Counted from the stretch's first letter, positions 35,542-46,527 are shown. The stretch: 64,000 nt of DNA from Gammaproteobacteria bacterium UBA2679 (GCA_002354735.1 DEMD01000007.1:517418-581417), one strand, 5' to 3'. Notes: generated by a model from the sequence alone, not told the origin. Program-made: numbers and translations.

Positions 35542-36708
35542 ATGAATCATTTCCAGTTCTCAGCGCCGGCACTGCCAGGTGGACTCGCTCGCAAAGTTGC
35601 ACAACTCACCTGCGTATCGCTGTTCGGTTTCCTGCTGGCCTGCAACGACAAGAGCGCCGAATCAGCGTCTTCCGACACCGCTGCAGCCAAGACCGCCCCG
35701 GGTGAAAAATTCGAGCTGAAGCTTGCGGAAACCTGGCAACCCAATTTTCCAATTTTCGGTGACACGCCTCAGCGGCTGGCGGATAACGTTGAGAAAATGT
35801 CAGGTGGCCGGCTCACCATCAAGATCGATTCGGCCAACAAGCATAAATCACCATTCGGCGTATTCGATATGGTGAAGTCAGGTCAGTACGATATGGGCCA
35901 TTCCGCCTCCTACTACTGGAAAGGCAAGATTCCGACCTCGATGTACTTCACCACCATGCCATTCGGCATGATCGCGCCTGAACAGTACGCCTGGTTCTAC
36001 TACGGCGACGGCATGAAACTCATGCAGGAAGTCTACGACGAACACGGCGTGCTTTCGTTCCCTGGCGGCAACACCAGCAACCAGATGGGCGGCTGGTTCC
36101 AGAAGGAAATCAACACGGTCGAGGACCTCAAGGGTCTGAAGATGCGCATACCGGGATTTGCCGGTGAAGTGCTGGCGAAGCTCGGTGTCAGCGTCACCAA
36201 CATCGCCCCCGGTGAGCTGTATACCTCGCTTGAACGCGGCACCATAGATGCGCTCGAGTGGGTCGGTCCTGCGCTCGACCTCCGCATGGGTTTCCAGAAA
36301 ATTGCGCCTTATTATTACACTGGCTGGCACGAGCCTGCGACCGAACTGCAGTTCCTGATCAACAAGCAGACCATGGATAAGCTACCGGAAGACTTACAGG
36401 CCATTCTCAAGATTGCGATGCGAGAGGCGGCCTACAACATGTACGTTCACTCCTACTACGAGAGCGCCGAAAGCTGGGCGAGCATTCAGGAAGAGTTCCC
36501 CGAGGTGAAGATCAAGACCTTCCCGCCTGAGGTCATGAACGCCATGCGCAAGGCCAACCAGGAACTGCTGGACGAAGAAGCCAAGGGCAATCCAATGGCG
36601 AAGAAAATCCAGGCATCACAAGCTGAGTTTCTGGACAAAGCACGAGGCTGGACGAAAATCTCCGATTCTGCCTACCTGAAGAGCCAGGAAGAAGCCGACG
36701 CACAGTAA
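35542..36708 (+). CDS. TRAP transporter solute-binding lipoprotein DctP (oxo-acid type)
   Basis: A 388-residue TRAP receptor. The N-terminus contains LLAC (Cys34), so it is probably a lipoprotein rather than the freely soluble receptor usual in Gram-negative TRAP systems. The mature part shows the carboxylate-binding region KMRIPGFAGEVLAKLGV, then DALEWVGPALDLRMGF and the YTGWHEPA block, which resembles TakP-type receptors that bind 2-oxo acids. It is followed by dctQ (14 bp) and dctM, forming a complete TRAP operon. The ligand is inferred, not shown. Confidence 0.85.
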   Translation: MNHFQFSAPALPGGLARKVAQLTCVSLFGFLLACNDKSAESASSDTAAAKTAPGEKFELKLAETWQPNFPIFGDTPQRLADNVEKMSGGRLTIKIDSANKHKSPFGVFDMVKSGQYDMGHSASYYWKGKIPTSMYFTTMPFGMIAPEQYAWFYYGDGMKLMQEVYDEHGVLSFPGGNTSNQMGGWFQKEINTVEDLKGLKMRIPGFAGEVLAKLGVSVTNIAPGELYTSLERGTIDALEWVGPALDLRMGFQKIAPYYYTGWHEPATELQFLINKQTMDKLPEDLQAILKIAMREAAYNMYVHSYYESAESWASIQEEFPEVKIKTFPPEVMNAMRKANQELLDEEAKGNPMAKKIQASQAEFLDKARGWTKISDSAYLKSQEEADAQ

Positions 36709-36722
36709 GGACACGACAACAG

Positions 36723-37283
36723 ATGCTCGAAAAAGTCGATCGTGGCCTGGCGGCCATTACCAACTTCTGCGGCGTACTCGCCGCAGTGCTCTTCATTGCG
36801 ATGCTCATCAACGTAAGCTATGACGTGAGTGCCCGCTACGCCTTCGACTCGGTTTCGGTAGGCATGCAGGAGCTGGAGTGGCATCTGTTTTCTGCAGCCT
36901 TCCTGCTCGCCATTCCCTATGCCGTTCAAACAGACGGTCACGTCCGTGTCGACGTGTTCTACGAACGGGCCAGCGAGCGTGCCAAGGCCCTTATCAACCT
37001 TATCGGCTCGATTGTCTTCCTGCTGCCCTTCGCCCTGCTCATACTCTGGTACGGCGTCGGCTTTACGGAAAATGCCTGGTCCATTGGTGAAACCAGTGGC
37101 GATCCGGGCGGCCTGACCCATCGCTGGATCATCAAGAGCATGATTCCGATTTCTGCAGGTCTACTGGCGCTTTCAGGCGTGGGTATGATTACCCATGCTG
37201 TACTGGTCATGAGCGGGCGGGCGCACTATTCGCCGCCTCCCGCTGCCGAGAAGATGTCCACCAAGTCAGGAGCGCTGCTGTAA
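36723..37283 (+). CDS. TRAP transporter small permease DctQ
   Basis: A 186-residue inner-membrane subunit with four hydrophobic helices (about residues 15-38, 50-70, 90-115 and 135-158). The conserved DctQ segment QELEWHLFSAAFLLAIPYA precedes DGHVRVDVFYER, typical of the family. Its stop overlaps the dctM ATG by one base, so the two permeases are translationally coupled. Confidence 0.9.
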   Translation: MLEKVDRGLAAITNFCGVLAAVLFIAMLINVSYDVSARYAFDSVSVGMQELEWHLFSAAFLLAIPYAVQTDGHVRVDVFYERASERAKALINLIGSIVFLLPFALLILWYGVGFTENAWSIGETSGDPGGLTHRWIIKSMIPISAGLLALSGVGMITHAVLVMSGRAHYSPPPAAEKMSTKSGALL

Positions 37284-38569
37284 TGGTCGGTTTGATCATG
37301 TTCATCGTTGCCCTGTTCCTGCTGCTACTCGGCTTTCCTGTCGCGTTCACCTTTGGTGGTGTCGCCCTGCTCTTCGGTGTGTTTTCAGAAGGCTTTGAGC
37401 TGTTCGCCTTCATGCCTTACCGCATACAGAGCATCATGCAGAACACGCTGCTCATGGCGATTCCGCTGTTCATCTTCATGGGCCTGGTGCTGCAGAAGAC
37501 GAAGCTGGCCGAGCAGCTGCTCGAAGCCATGGGCAAACTCTTCGGTGGCGTTCGCGGCGGGCTCGCCATTGCCACCATTCTCGTTGGCGCACTGCTGGCC
37601 GCATCGACCGGTGTGGTCGGTGCCAGTGTGGTCGCCATGGGCCTGATTTCACTGCCGGTCATGCTCAAGTACGGCTATGACAAAGGGCTCGCCACTGGCG
37701 TAATCTGCGCATCAGGCACCATGGGCCAGATCGTACCGCCATCGATCATCCTGATTATTCTTGGCGATGTGCTGGGCATCCCAGTGGGCGATCTCTTCCA
37801 GGCTGCCATCTGGCCGAGCGTGGTATTGGTTGGCTGCTACGTCGTGTATGTGCTGTTCGTAAGCTGGCGCAATCCTGACCATGCACCGGCCATTCAGGAT
37901 CCTGACTCGACAGAGACCAAGACCCAGCAATATCTCAGTGCGCTCATGGCCATCATGCCGCCGCTTGCCCTCATCCTCGTCGTGCTCGGGTCCATCTTTA
38001 CTGGCATCGCGACGCCGACAGAATCAGCTGCGCTTGGTGGCATCGGTGCCATCATCCTGTCGCTGGTCTACCAGCAGTTTTCCTTCCGCATGATCTGGGA
38101 GAGCTCAAAGGAGACCATGAGCATCACCGCCATGATCTTCGCAATACTGCTCGGCGCCACTGCCTTTTCCATGGCCTTCACCTACACAGGTGGCGACACT
38201 ATCGTGGAAGAATGGATGCTCAGCCTGCCGGGCGAGAAGTGGGGCTTCCTGCTCGTCAGCATGCTGATCATTCTCGTGCTTGGTTTCTTCGTCGACTTCG
38301 TCGAAATCTCCTTTATCGTCGTCCCCATTCTGGCGCCGGTAGCCGAGGCACTTGGCATCAGCATGGTGTGGTTCGCCATGTTGATCGCCATGAACCTGCA
38401 GACCAGCTTCCTCACGCCGCCCTTTGGCTTCGCCCTGTTCTACCTCAAGGGCGTTGCACCGGCTTCGGTTCGAACGACCGATATCTATCGTGGTGTCATG
38501 CCGTTCATCATCATTCAGATGTTCGTCGTGATGCTGCTGCTGTTCTCACCAGAACTATTCGGACTCTAG
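37283..38569 (+). CDS. TRAP transporter large permease DctM
   Basis: A 428-residue inner-membrane permease with about twelve helices. Family blocks include AIPLFIFMGLVLQ, GGVRGGLAIATILVGALLAAS split by the helix, GTMGQIVPPSIILIILGDVLG, GIATPTESAALGGIGA and NLQTSFLTPPFGFALFYLKG. It performs sodium-coupled uptake with DctQ and the lipoprotein receptor. It ends 23 bp before the DUF938 gene, which could be cotranscribed. Confidence 0.93.
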   Translation: MVGLIMFIVALFLLLLGFPVAFTFGGVALLFGVFSEGFELFAFMPYRIQSIMQNTLLMAIPLFIFMGLVLQKTKLAEQLLEAMGKLFGGVRGGLAIATILVGALLAASTGVVGASVVAMGLISLPVMLKYGYDKGLATGVICASGTMGQIVPPSIILIILGDVLGIPVGDLFQAAIWPSVVLVGCYVVYVLFVSWRNPDHAPAIQDPDSTETKTQQYLSALMAIMPPLALILVVLGSIFTGIATPTESAALGGIGAIILSLVYQQFSFRMIWESSKETMSITAMIFAILLGATAFSMAFTYTGGDTIVEEWMLSLPGEKWGFLLVSMLIILVLGFFVDFVEISFIVVPILAPVAEALGISMVWFAMLIAMNLQTSFLTPPFGFALFYLKGVAPASVRTTDIYRGVMPFIIIQMFVVMLLLFSPELFGL

Positions 38570-38592
38570 TTTCTCGCCTAGGAAGGTTGACC

Positions 38593-39210
38593 ATGGATGA
38601 TCTGCCCTGCTCCGAAGCGAGCGAACGAAACAAGCGGCCAATTCTCGACGTGCTGGCCTCACTGCTGTCGGACCGCCCACAGCGGACTTTCGAGATAGGC
38701 TCAGGAACCGGGCAGCACGCGACCTTCTTCGCGGCTGCCCATCCTCAGTGGGCGTGGCAACCCTCCGAGCAGCCGCCGAACCTGGACATTCTGAAGCAGC
38801 GTTACCAACGTAGCGAGCTGCAGAACATCCTGCCGCCGATCAGCTTCGAGGTCGGTGAGTCAATGGTGACGCCGGGGCTGCACGATGCCTGGGATCTTGT
38901 CTTTACCGCCAACACCCTGCACATCATGCTGCCCGACCGTCTACCCTTCTTCTTCAACAATGCCAACAGTCTGCTGAAGCCTCAGGGCCTGCTCGTCTGT
39001 TATGGCCCCTTTATGGAACAGGGTGAGCATAACAGCGTCAGCAACCGCGAATTCGATGCAGCGCTCAAGACCCAGGGCTGTGGGGGCATACCCGACATCT
39101 CGCAGCTTGAGATGCTGGCGGAGGCCAATGATCTTCGGTTCCAGCAGCAAATCGAGATGCCAGCCAACAACCGCATCCTGGTTTTCCAGAAAATCGCGAG
39201 CTTCAATTAA
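38593..39210 (+). CDS. DUF938 family SAM-dependent methyltransferase
   Basis: A 205-residue class I methyltransferase-like protein. The opening (SEASERNKRPILDVL) is the DUF938 signature, motif I is FEIGSGTGQHATFFAA (about 36-51), and the motif IV region reads WDLVFTANTLHIM. The long-known DUF938 family has no assigned substrate. I use the ATG at 38593, preceded by GGAAGG at 6 bp; the frame upstream runs into dctM and is not the gene. Confidence 0.88.
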   Translation: MDDLPCSEASERNKRPILDVLASLLSDRPQRTFEIGSGTGQHATFFAAAHPQWAWQPSEQPPNLDILKQRYQRSELQNILPPISFEVGESMVTPGLHDAWDLVFTANTLHIMLPDRLPFFFNNANSLLKPQGLLVCYGPFMEQGEHNSVSNREFDAALKTQGCGGIPDISQLEMLAEANDLRFQQQIEMPANNRILVFQKIASFN

Positions 39211-39298
39211 GTCTGCAGTGGACTTTATCAAGTTCAAATGCCGGCGATTATTTCCTTCAGCGTTATTGATACCATTCACCTATCCAATAGAGGAGTGA

Positions 39299-40012
39299 AT
39301 GACAATGATCCAGCTCATAGGCTATGACACCCTTGGCCATGCCAACCACGGCTGGCTCAAGGCAAGGCACCACTTCAGTTTCGCCAACTACTACGATCCT
39401 GAAAGAATGGGGTTTGGCGCCCTGCGGGTGGTCAACGACGACGTGATTGCTGCAGGCACCGGCTTCGGTACCCATCCGCACAACAATATGGAAATCATCA
39501 CCTACGTCCGCAAGGGCGGGATCACCCACCGCGACAGCCTGGGCAACGAAGGCCGGACCGGCGCCGGCGACGTTCAGGTGATGAGTGCTGGCACTGGCGT
39601 GGCGCACTCGGAATACAACCGGGAAGATGAGTCCACCAACCTGTACCAGATCTGGATCGAGCCCGCGAAGCGGAACGTCGCGCCACGCTGGGAAGCCAGA
39701 GTGTTTCCGGAACAAGTTGTTGAGCAGAGGCTGGTACCGCTGGCGTCTGGCCGCGACGCCGATCTGGAACAGGGCGCCCTGCTTATTCATCAGGACGCCA
39801 CGATTTCAGGCGGTCGAATTGCGGAAGGCAGCAGTATCGAGCACGACCTGAAGTATCTGGGTTACCTGCTGGTATCCAGTGGTCGCGTCAGCGTCAATGG
39901 GCAAGCCGCCAGCAAGGGCGATGCGCTGGCCATCAGCGAGGTCAGCCATCTGACGATCAAGGCTGAAAGCGATAGCGAAGTACTGCTGATCGACGTACCG
40001 GCTGCGCCTTAA
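39299..40012 (+). CDS. Pirin family bicupin
   Basis: A 237-residue double-cupin protein similar to E. coli YhhW. The metal site in cupin 1 is formed by GTHPHNNMEIITYV (about 58-71) with GGITHRDS and VAHSEYN; these supply the three histidines and one glutamate. YhhW can act as a quercetin 2,3-dioxygenase in vitro, but the physiological role is unknown. AGGAG lies just upstream of the ATG, only 3 bp away, so the ATG at 39305 (MIQLIGYD) is an equally good start. Tail-to-tail overlap of 4 bp with the hydrolase gene. Confidence 0.9.
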   Translation: MTMIQLIGYDTLGHANHGWLKARHHFSFANYYDPERMGFGALRVVNDDVIAAGTGFGTHPHNNMEIITYVRKGGITHRDSLGNEGRTGAGDVQVMSAGTGVAHSEYNREDESTNLYQIWIEPAKRNVAPRWEARVFPEQVVEQRLVPLASGRDADLEQGALLIHQDATISGGRIAEGSSIEHDLKYLGYLLVSSGRVSVNGQAASKGDALAISEVSHLTIKAESDSEVLLIDVPAAP

Positions 40013-41031
40013 TGTCCCGTCCGGGAAACTGACTGATGGAGGGAGCTCTCGAAGGCTTCTTCCATCAGGTTGAAGACTCTGTCCCTATACAGCACCGCCT
40101 CATTCACGAGGTGATGTCGTGCGTCCGGAATCACGATGCTCCTCGCCCACGGAAACAGCGTTTCAATTACCGGAAGATTGTGTTCCCACTCCACCGTAGC
40201 GTCATCGCTGCCCTGAAGAATGGTGATGCCTGGAAGATTGTCGCGCGAGCGCTCCATGGCGCCTGGACGCGCTGCCTCAGTGCGCGGAATCCAGTCGATA
40301 AGCGCCTCCACCCAGCGGGCGTTGACCTGCCTCGGCTGCAGGGGATCACAGTTCTTGATGAAGTTGTGGAAGCTCTCGTCGTGACTATTGAGATTCCACT
40401 GTCTTGGCCAGTAATCACGATACCGCCCAATCAGGCTAAACATCAGTTTTGCCTTTTCCCAGGCCCGCGGCCGTACCAGCGGCGCCAACATCACGCAGTG
40501 CTGGAATGGCGTTCGGGACAGGCTGGTCAGGAGGTGTTCAAGCATTATGGCCCCGCCGGTGCTCTGTCCTACGGCAAATTGCGGCAGGGCTGCCATGGCG
40601 GGAAACAACTGTCGACACTGATCGAGCACGCTGTCGAACACAAGACGATATTCATCGAAACTGCGAACAGCTGCGCGTGCACCACTCGACAAACCATGAC
40701 CCGGTAGATCGAAGGCCACGACGTTGAAGCCGAAGTTCAGCAGCCGGGTAATGATGTGGCGATAGAGACCGACATGGTCGAAATAGCCATGCAACACCGT
40801 GACGGTCGCCCTGGCGGAAGCCACCTGAAAAATCTGCACGGCCACACTGTAGCCAGTCGTTTCCAGGATGCCGCAGTGGTAGGCATTGGTGAGCGCCAGG
40901 CATCTATCGAGCTTGTAGTGCTCGACGTACTCCTGCAGCCCACCTGACTGCCCCTCGACAACGGTTGGCGCCTGCGCCGCCTCGGCAAGCGACTGAAGAC
41001 TGTGGCGCAGGTAGTCCGCATCGAAACTCAT
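40009..41031 (-). CDS. Alpha/beta hydrolase (serine hydrolase, lysophospholipase-like)
   Basis: A 340-residue alpha/beta hydrolase of the Hydrolase_4 / S33 type. It shows the oxyanion region HGYFDHVGLY (81-90), DLPGHGLSSG (109-118), the nucleophile Ser157 in GQSTGG, an acid in LQGSDDATVEW and a histidine in DARHHLVNE. No signal peptide is visible, so it is cytoplasmic. Relatives hydrolyse monoacylglycerols or lysophospholipids; the substrate is not known. It is 30 bp downstream of fba on the same strand and may be cotranscribed with the glycolytic genes. Confidence 0.83.
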   Translation of the reverse strand: MSFDADYLRHSLQSLAEAAQAPTVVEGQSGGLQEYVEHYKLDRCLALTNAYHCGILETTGYSVAVQIFQVASARATVTVLHGYFDHVGLYRHIITRLLNFGFNVVAFDLPGHGLSSGARAAVRSFDEYRLVFDSVLDQCRQLFPAMAALPQFAVGQSTGGAIMLEHLLTSLSRTPFQHCVMLAPLVRPRAWEKAKLMFSLIGRYRDYWPRQWNLNSHDESFHNFIKNCDPLQPRQVNARWVEALIDWIPRTEAARPGAMERSRDNLPGITILQGSDDATVEWEHNLPVIETLFPWARSIVIPDARHHLVNEAVLYRDRVFNLMEEAFESSLHQSVSRTGH

Positions 41032-41061
41032 GAGCCGGCCACCTGTGTAACAGCCATACGA

Positions 41062-42126
41062 CTAGTTGATCTTCGCAGCCAACTCACCCTTCTCGTATCG
41101 GCTAGCCATGGCGTCCAGCGACATTGGCTTGATCTTGCTGGCCTGACCCGCAGTACCAAAGGCTTCATAACGCGCCTTGACGATTTCGGACATCGCGAGG
41201 GTTGCCTTGGCGAGATACTTCCGTGGGTCGAATTCAGCCGGATGCTCGGTGAAGTAACGACGGATTGCACCAGTAGACGCCAACCGCAGATCGGTATCGA
41301 TGTTGACCTTGCGAACGCCGTGCTTGATGCCTTCCTGAATTTCTTCAACAGGCACACCGTAGGTCTCGCTGATATTACCGCCGTGCTCGTTGATGATCTT
41401 CAGCCACTCCTGCGGCACAGAAGAGGAGCCGTGCATGACGAGATGCGTATTTGGGATGCGCTTGTGAATGGCCTTGATCTGGCCAATCGCCAGCGTGTCA
41501 CCTGTTGGCGGACGGGTGAACTTGTAGGCGCCGTGGCTGGTGCCGATGGCGATCGCCAGGGCATCAACCTGCGTGCGCTTGACGAAATCGGCCGCTTCGT
41601 CAGGATCGGTCAGCATCTGCTCATGGCTCAAGGTGCCTTCAGCACCGACGCCATCTTCCTCGCCAGCCTGGCCTGTTTCCAGCGAGCCCAGACACCCGAG
41701 CTCACCTTCGACGGATACGCCGCAAGCGTGCGCCATGGCCACAACGCGACGGGTCACATCGACGTTGTAGTCGTAGTCAGCTGGCGTCTTGCCGTCTTCC
41801 TTCAGCGAGCCATCCATCATCACTGATGAAAAGCCGAGCTGGATAGAGCGCTGGCAGATAGCCGGCGAAGTGCCGTGATCCTGATGCATCACGACAGGGA
41901 TGTGCGGGAATTCTTCGACCGCAGCCAGAATCAGGTGACGCAGGAAAGGCGCTCCCGCGTACTTGCGCGCACCGGCGGAGGCCTGCACGATAACGGGGCT
42001 ATTGGTGGCATCCGCCGCCTCCATGATCGCCCGCATCTGCTCGAGGTTGTTGACGTTAAAAGCTGGTACGCCATAGCCGTTTTCCGCGGCATGGTCGAGA
42101 AGCTGTCTCATGCTGATCAGCGCCAT
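41062..42126 (-). CDS. fba: Fructose-bisphosphate aldolase class II
   Basis: A zinc-dependent aldolase of 354 residues that cleaves or forms fructose 1,6-bisphosphate. Blocks include the start [12 protein letters not shown], the zinc and catalytic region [41 protein letters not shown] and VMHGSSSVP. This matches the CbbA/FbaA-type used in Calvin cycle and gluconeogenesis in many proteobacteria. I start at the ATG at 42126 ([10 protein letters not shown]), the conserved start; the frame reaches 42147. Last gene of tktA-epd-pgk-fba, 56 bp after pgk. Confidence 0.95.
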   Translation of the reverse strand: MALISMRQLLDHAAENGYGVPAFNVNNLEQMRAIMEAADATNSPVIVQASAGARKYAGAPFLRHLILAAVEEFPHIPVVMHQDHGTSPAICQRSIQLGFSSVMMDGSLKEDGKTPADYDYNVDVTRRVVAMAHACGVSVEGELGCLGSLETGQAGEEDGVGAEGTLSHEQMLTDPDEAADFVKRTQVDALAIAIGTSHGAYKFTRPPTGDTLAIGQIKAIHKRIPNTHLVMHGSSSVPQEWLKIINEHGGNISETYGVPVEEIQEGIKHGVRKVNIDTDLRLASTGAIRRYFTEHPAEFDPRKYLAKATLAMSEIVKARYEAFGTAGQASKIKPMSLDAMASRYEKGELAAKIN

Positions 42127-42182
42127 AATCTGTCTCCCTTTCCTCAATCGTTGTCTGAACTGTTGAATGTGTCGAGCTGGTA

Positions 42183-43355
42183 TTAGTCGTTCTGTGCCGC
42201 GCGTTCTTCAAGAATAGCTACTGCCGGCAGCTTCTTACCTTCAACGAACTCGAGGAAGGCGCCGCCGCCTGTCGAGATGTAGCTGACGCCATCAGCCACG
42301 CCGTACTTGTCTATTGCTGCCAGTGTATCGCCACCACCTGCGATCGAAAAACCCTCTGAGGCCTCGATAGCCTTGGCAATTGCAGCAGTACCCTGCCCAA
42401 ACTGGTCGAACTCGAACACGCCGACAGGGCCGTTCCACAGTATAGTCTTCGCATCACGAATGATATTCGCGAGCTGCGATCTGGTGTGAGGCCCGATGTC
42501 GAAGATCATGTCATCCTTCGCAACATCTTCGATGATCTTGGTTTCTGCCTTGGCCGACTCGTTGAACTCTTTTCCGCACACGACGTCTTTCGGCAGGGGT
42601 ACCTTGGTTTTACGAGCTATCTCGGCCGCTGTATCGAGCAGTTCATGTTCGCACAGGCTTTTGCCCACTTCATGGCCAGCTGCAGCCAGGAAGGTGTTGG
42701 CGATACCGCCGCCGACGATGAGCTGATCGCAAATATCAGCAAGCTTGGTCAGGACGTCGAGCTTGGTGGAAACCTTGGAGCCGGCCACAATGGCGACCAT
42801 CGGCCGCGCAGGTCGATCCAGTGCCTTCTCAAGCGCTTCGAGTTCTGCTGCCAGCAAAGGACCTGCACAGGCTACCGGCGCGTACTTGGCTACGCCGTGT
42901 GTGGAGGCCTGGGCACGGTGGGCGGTGCCGAAAGCATCCATGACAAAGATGTCACCGAGCGCCGCATATTTGCGTGACAGCGCTTCATCGTCCTTGCCCT
43001 CACCAGCGTTGAAGCGCACGTTTTCGCACAGCACGACTTCGCCTTCTTCGAGCTCAGGGCGATTCTCAAGATAATCCTTCAGCAGACGCACGGGCTTGCC
43101 TAAAGCGGTGCCGAGATTACGCGCAACCGGCCCCAGGCTGTACTGCTCTTCAGGTTCACCTTCTGTCGGGCGGCCCAGGTGTGACAGCAGAATGACCTTC
43201 GCACCCTGGCTCACTGCAGACTTGATTGTCGGCAAGGCTGCGCGGATACGGGCATCAGAGGTCACTTGACCATCCTTGATGGGTACGTTCAGGTCTTCAC
43301 GGATGACGAGCGTCTTTCCCTTCAGATCCAGATCTTCCATTTTGATCACATTCAT
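42183..43355 (-). CDS. pgk: Phosphoglycerate kinase
   Basis: A 390-residue enzyme that transfers phosphate between 1,3-bisphosphoglycerate and ADP. It has the substrate-binding RADLNVP-like block ([19 protein letters not shown] split around residue 30), [28 protein letters not shown] [12 protein letters not shown], and the C-terminal [12 protein letters not shown] and [10 protein letters not shown]. The length matches the bacterial norm. Its start overlaps the epd stop by 4 bp. Confidence 0.97.
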   Translation of the reverse strand: MNVIKMEDLDLKGKTLVIREDLNVPIKDGQVTSDARIRAALPTIKSAVSQGAKVILLSHLGRPTEGEPEEQYSLGPVARNLGTALGKPVRLLKDYLENRPELEEGEVVLCENVRFNAGEGKDDEALSRKYAALGDIFVMDAFGTAHRAQASTHGVAKYAPVACAGPLLAAELEALEKALDRPARPMVAIVAGSKVSTKLDVLTKLADICDQLIVGGGIANTFLAAAGHEVGKSLCEHELLDTAAEIARKTKVPLPKDVVCGKEFNESAKAETKIIEDVAKDDMIFDIGPHTRSQLANIIRDAKTILWNGPVGVFEFDQFGQGTAAIAKAIEASEGFSIAGGGDTLAAIDKYGVADGVSYISTGGGAFLEFVEGKKLPAVAILEERAAQND

Positions 43356-44473
43356 TGAACCCGGCCCTCCACTTCAGCCTTTTTGATTGATGTTGATTGA
43401 GCTTCTTCAAGTTTTTTGACTTCGATTTGCGCCCGGAAGGCGTCATCCAGCCAGTAGCGGGCGACGTCGAGCATCCTGTTGGCAAATCCCCATTCGTTAT
43501 CAAACCAGATCATGACCTTGCAGTGATATCCATCGCTTACGCAGGTCTGGCTGCCGTCGATGATCGCGCTATGCGGGTCATGATTGAAATCCGTAGAAAT
43601 CAGCGGTGCCTCGGTGTAACTAACCACACCGCAGTACTCATGCGTCGCCGCAGCGAGCACGCGATTGACGGCTGCTGCATCGGCTGCCCTGTCCAGCTGC
43701 ACGGTGAGGTCTATCAGCGACCCGTTCATCACCGGTACGCGGATGGCGTTGGCGACGAAGCGTTCGGCCATCGATGGCAGCAGGCGTTCAATGCCTTTGG
43801 CCAGCTCGGTCGATACCGGGACAATAGAGGCCATGCCGCTTCGGGTCTTGCGTAAGTCGCCGGGCTGCCAGGCATCGATGAGCGGCTGGTCGTTCATGGC
43901 CGCGTGAACGGTGGTCACACTGCCCCGGCGTACACCAAAGGCCTTATCCAGCGCGGCAATGACCGGCACCACACTGTTCGTGGTACAGGAGGCGTTGGAG
44001 ACGATAGTGTGACTGCGGTCGAGCTGACTTTCGTTGACGCCATACACGATGGTCGCATCAACCGAGGCTTCAGCCGGATTGGATATGAGCACCGCGTCCG
44101 CGCCTTGCTGCAGATGCTGCTCAGCCCCTTCGCGGGTACGAATGACGCCCGTGCATTCGAGCACGAGATCGACTTCGAGATCGGCCCAGGGCAGTTGCTT
44201 TACGTCAGGACTATCGAACAATCTGATGCAATCGCCGTTGACGATCAGCGCAGGCTGACCATCGGCACCGCGGGTCGAACGGACCTCGCCGGGAAAAGGG
44301 CCGTGGGTGGTATCGTATTCGGTGAGATAGGCGATGGCTTCGGTGGCGGCGAGATCATTGATCGCCACCACCTGCATGGCCTCGCGGTGCCCCGACTCAT
44401 ACAGGGCCCGCAGCACGCATTGCCCGATGCGACCATAACCATTGATGGCCAGGCGAATATCCTTCACGGGCAT
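43352..44473 (-). CDS. epd: Erythrose-4-phosphate dehydrogenase (GAPDH family)
   Basis: A 373-residue member of the GAPDH family. It has the NAD motif [14 protein letters not shown], the catalytic Cys163 in SNASCTTN, and the C-terminal [15 protein letters not shown], which is characteristic of Epd rather than GapA. Epd oxidises erythrose 4-phosphate to 4-phosphoerythronate for pyridoxal phosphate synthesis. Position between tktA and pgk is the standard gammaproteobacterial order. The last 25 residues are charged and extend past the usual end. It could also act as a GAPDH, since I see no other one in the window. Confidence 0.85.
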   Translation of the reverse strand: MPVKDIRLAINGYGRIGQCVLRALYESGHREAMQVVAINDLAATEAIAYLTEYDTTHGPFPGEVRSTRGADGQPALIVNGDCIRLFDSPDVKQLPWADLEVDLVLECTGVIRTREGAEQHLQQGADAVLISNPAEASVDATIVYGVNESQLDRSHTIVSNASCTTNSVVPVIAALDKAFGVRRGSVTTVHAAMNDQPLIDAWQPGDLRKTRSGMASIVPVSTELAKGIERLLPSMAERFVANAIRVPVMNGSLIDLTVQLDRAADAAAVNRVLAAATHEYCGVVSYTEAPLISTDFNHDPHSAIIDGSQTCVSDGYHCKVMIWFDNEWGFANRMLDVARYWLDDAFRAQIEVKKLEEAQSTSIKKAEVEGRVQ

Positions 44474-44505
44474 ATGCGGGCTCGCTGACTGCTGCCGGAC
44501 GCTTT

Positions 44506-46527
44506 TCAGCGCTGGCTGCCCAGCAGATCCTCAGCGGCTTCGACGATGGCAGCACTGGTGATGCCGAAATGTTCGAACAGCTGCTCGGCAGGCGCCGATT
44601 CACCAAAGGTCCGCATACCGATGATGCGACCATCCAGGCCAGTGAACTTGTGCCAGTAGTCGACGTGCCCCGCTTCAACAGCGATGCGCTTGCGACATTC
44701 TCCCGGCAGAACACTTTCCTGATAGGCGTGATCCTGCTCGAGGAAGGCTTCGGCACAGGGCATGGACACGACGCGCACGTAAGGAGCGCCTTCGCCATGA
44801 GCCAGCTTGTTTGCAGCTTCCATGGCGATGCCAACTTCAGAGCCCGTGGCAATGATGATGACATCAGGAATGCCCTGGCCAGGCTTCGCAGAATCGAACA
44901 GCACATAGGCACCGGCTGCAATATTCGCGAGCTGACCATCATCACGGTTCTGATGCGGCAGGTTCTGACGGGTAAATATCAGCGCGGATGGGCCGGTGTT
45001 ACGGACCAGTGCCTGCTTCCAGCACACGGCACTTTCGACCGCATCGGCTGGACGCCAGGTGTGCAGGTTCGGCGTTGTGCGCAGGTTCGTCAGCTGCTCG
45101 ATGCCCTGGTGGGTCGGGCCATCTTCACCCAAACCGATGGAGTCATGTGAATAGACGAAAATGACACGCTGCTTCATCAGTGCCGCCATGCGAACCGCGT
45201 TACGCGCGTATTCCATGAACACGAGGAAGGTCGCGCCGTACGGGATGAAGCCGCCATGCAGGGTAATACCATTCATGATCGCGGACATACCGAACTCGCG
45301 CACACCGTAGTGCACGTAGTTGCCGTCAGCCTCTTGCTCTATAGAGTGATACTTCGCCCAGATGGTGTTGTTTGAACCAGCCAGGTCAGCGGAGCCACCG
45401 AGCAGTTCAGGCAGCAGCACACCGTAAGCGTTCAGTGCATTCTGTGAAGCCTTGCGGCTGGCGATGGTCTCGCCCTTGCTCTGGCACTGCTGGATGTAGG
45501 CATCAGCCTGCGCTTCGAAGTCCTGCGGCAGATCACCCTGCAGGCGACGAAGCAGCTCTTCAGCCAACTCAGGATGTGCGGAGCGATAGCTGTCGTAGGC
45601 GCTCTGCCAGGTGTCGCTCAGACGCTGACCCTTGTTCTTCGCATCCCACTCATTGCGGATGTCATCAGGAATGACAAAAGGATCGGCGGACCAACCCAGT
45701 GCCTTGCGCGTCGCGGCGATTTCGTCAGCACCCAGTGGGCTACCGTGGCTTGATTCCTTGCCTTCCTTGTTAGGTGAGCCGAAACCGATCTTGGTCTTGC
45801 AGATGATGATGCTTGGGCGGTCGCCTTCGGCCTGTGCGGCTTTGATAGCTGATGCGATCTGCTCGCCGTCATGGCCATCGACAGCCGGCACTACGTGCCA
45901 ACCGTAGGCTTCGAAACGCTTTGGTGTATCGTCGGTAAACCAGCCTTCAACTTCACCATCGATGGAGATGCCGTTGTCGTCGTAGAAGCAGATCAGCTTG
46001 CCGAGCTTGAGCGTGCCGGCCAGTGAGCAGACCTCGTGCGAGATGCCTTCCATAAGACAGCCGTCACCCATGAACACATAGGTGTGGTGGTTGACGATAT
46101 CGTGACCTGGGCGGTTGAACTGCGCAGCCAGTGTTCGTTCAGCGATAGCCATACCCACGCCGTTGGCGAGGCCCTGACCCAGCGGACCAGTGGTGGTTTC
46201 GACACCAGGCGTGTAACCCAGCTCAGGGTGGCCCGGAGTCTTGGAGTGCAGCTGACGGAAATTCTTGATGTCTTCGATGCTGACGTCATAGCCGCTGAGG
46301 TGCAGCAATGAGTACAGCAGCATCGAACCGTGGCCATTGGAAAGCACGAAACGGTCGCGGTTGACCCAGGCTGGATCAGCTGGGTTGTGCTGCAGGAAGT
46401 CGTTCCAGAGCACCTCCGCGATGTCGGCCATGCCCATCGGCGCGCCTGGATGTCCCGAGTTGGCCCGTTGAACGGCATCCATGCTCAGAGCTCGAATTGC
46501 GTTGGCGCGATCACGACGTGAAGGCAT
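44506..46527 (-). CDS. tktA: Transketolase
   Basis: A thiamine diphosphate enzyme of 673 residues for the pentose phosphate and Calvin pathways. The start [19 protein letters not shown] is the standard TktA N-terminus. Other blocks are [19 protein letters not shown], the ThDP motif [20 protein letters not shown] (split around the GDG), [23 protein letters not shown] segment and the E of the pyrimidine domain. First gene of tktA-epd-pgk-fba. Its promoter must lie in the 169-bp spacer shared with sahR, which holds a perfect inverted repeat. Confidence 0.96.
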   Translation of the reverse strand: MPSRRDRANAIRALSMDAVQRANSGHPGAPMGMADIAEVLWNDFLQHNPADPAWVNRDRFVLSNGHGSMLLYSLLHLSGYDVSIEDIKNFRQLHSKTPGHPELGYTPGVETTTGPLGQGLANGVGMAIAERTLAAQFNRPGHDIVNHHTYVFMGDGCLMEGISHEVCSLAGTLKLGKLICFYDDNGISIDGEVEGWFTDDTPKRFEAYGWHVVPAVDGHDGEQIASAIKAAQAEGDRPSIIICKTKIGFGSPNKEGKESSHGSPLGADEIAATRKALGWSADPFVIPDDIRNEWDAKNKGQRLSDTWQSAYDSYRSAHPELAEELLRRLQGDLPQDFEAQADAYIQQCQSKGETIASRKASQNALNAYGVLLPELLGGSADLAGSNNTIWAKYHSIEQEADGNYVHYGVREFGMSAIMNGITLHGGFIPYGATFLVFMEYARNAVRMAALMKQRVIFVYSHDSIGLGEDGPTHQGIEQLTNLRTTPNLHTWRPADAVESAVCWKQALVRNTGPSALIFTRQNLPHQNRDDGQLANIAAGAYVLFDSAKPGQGIPDVIIIATGSEVGIAMEAANKLAHGEGAPYVRVVSMPCAEAFLEQDHAYQESVLPGECRKRIAVEAGHVDYWHKFTGLDGRIIGMRTFGESAPAEQLFEHFGITSAAIVEAAEDLLGSQR

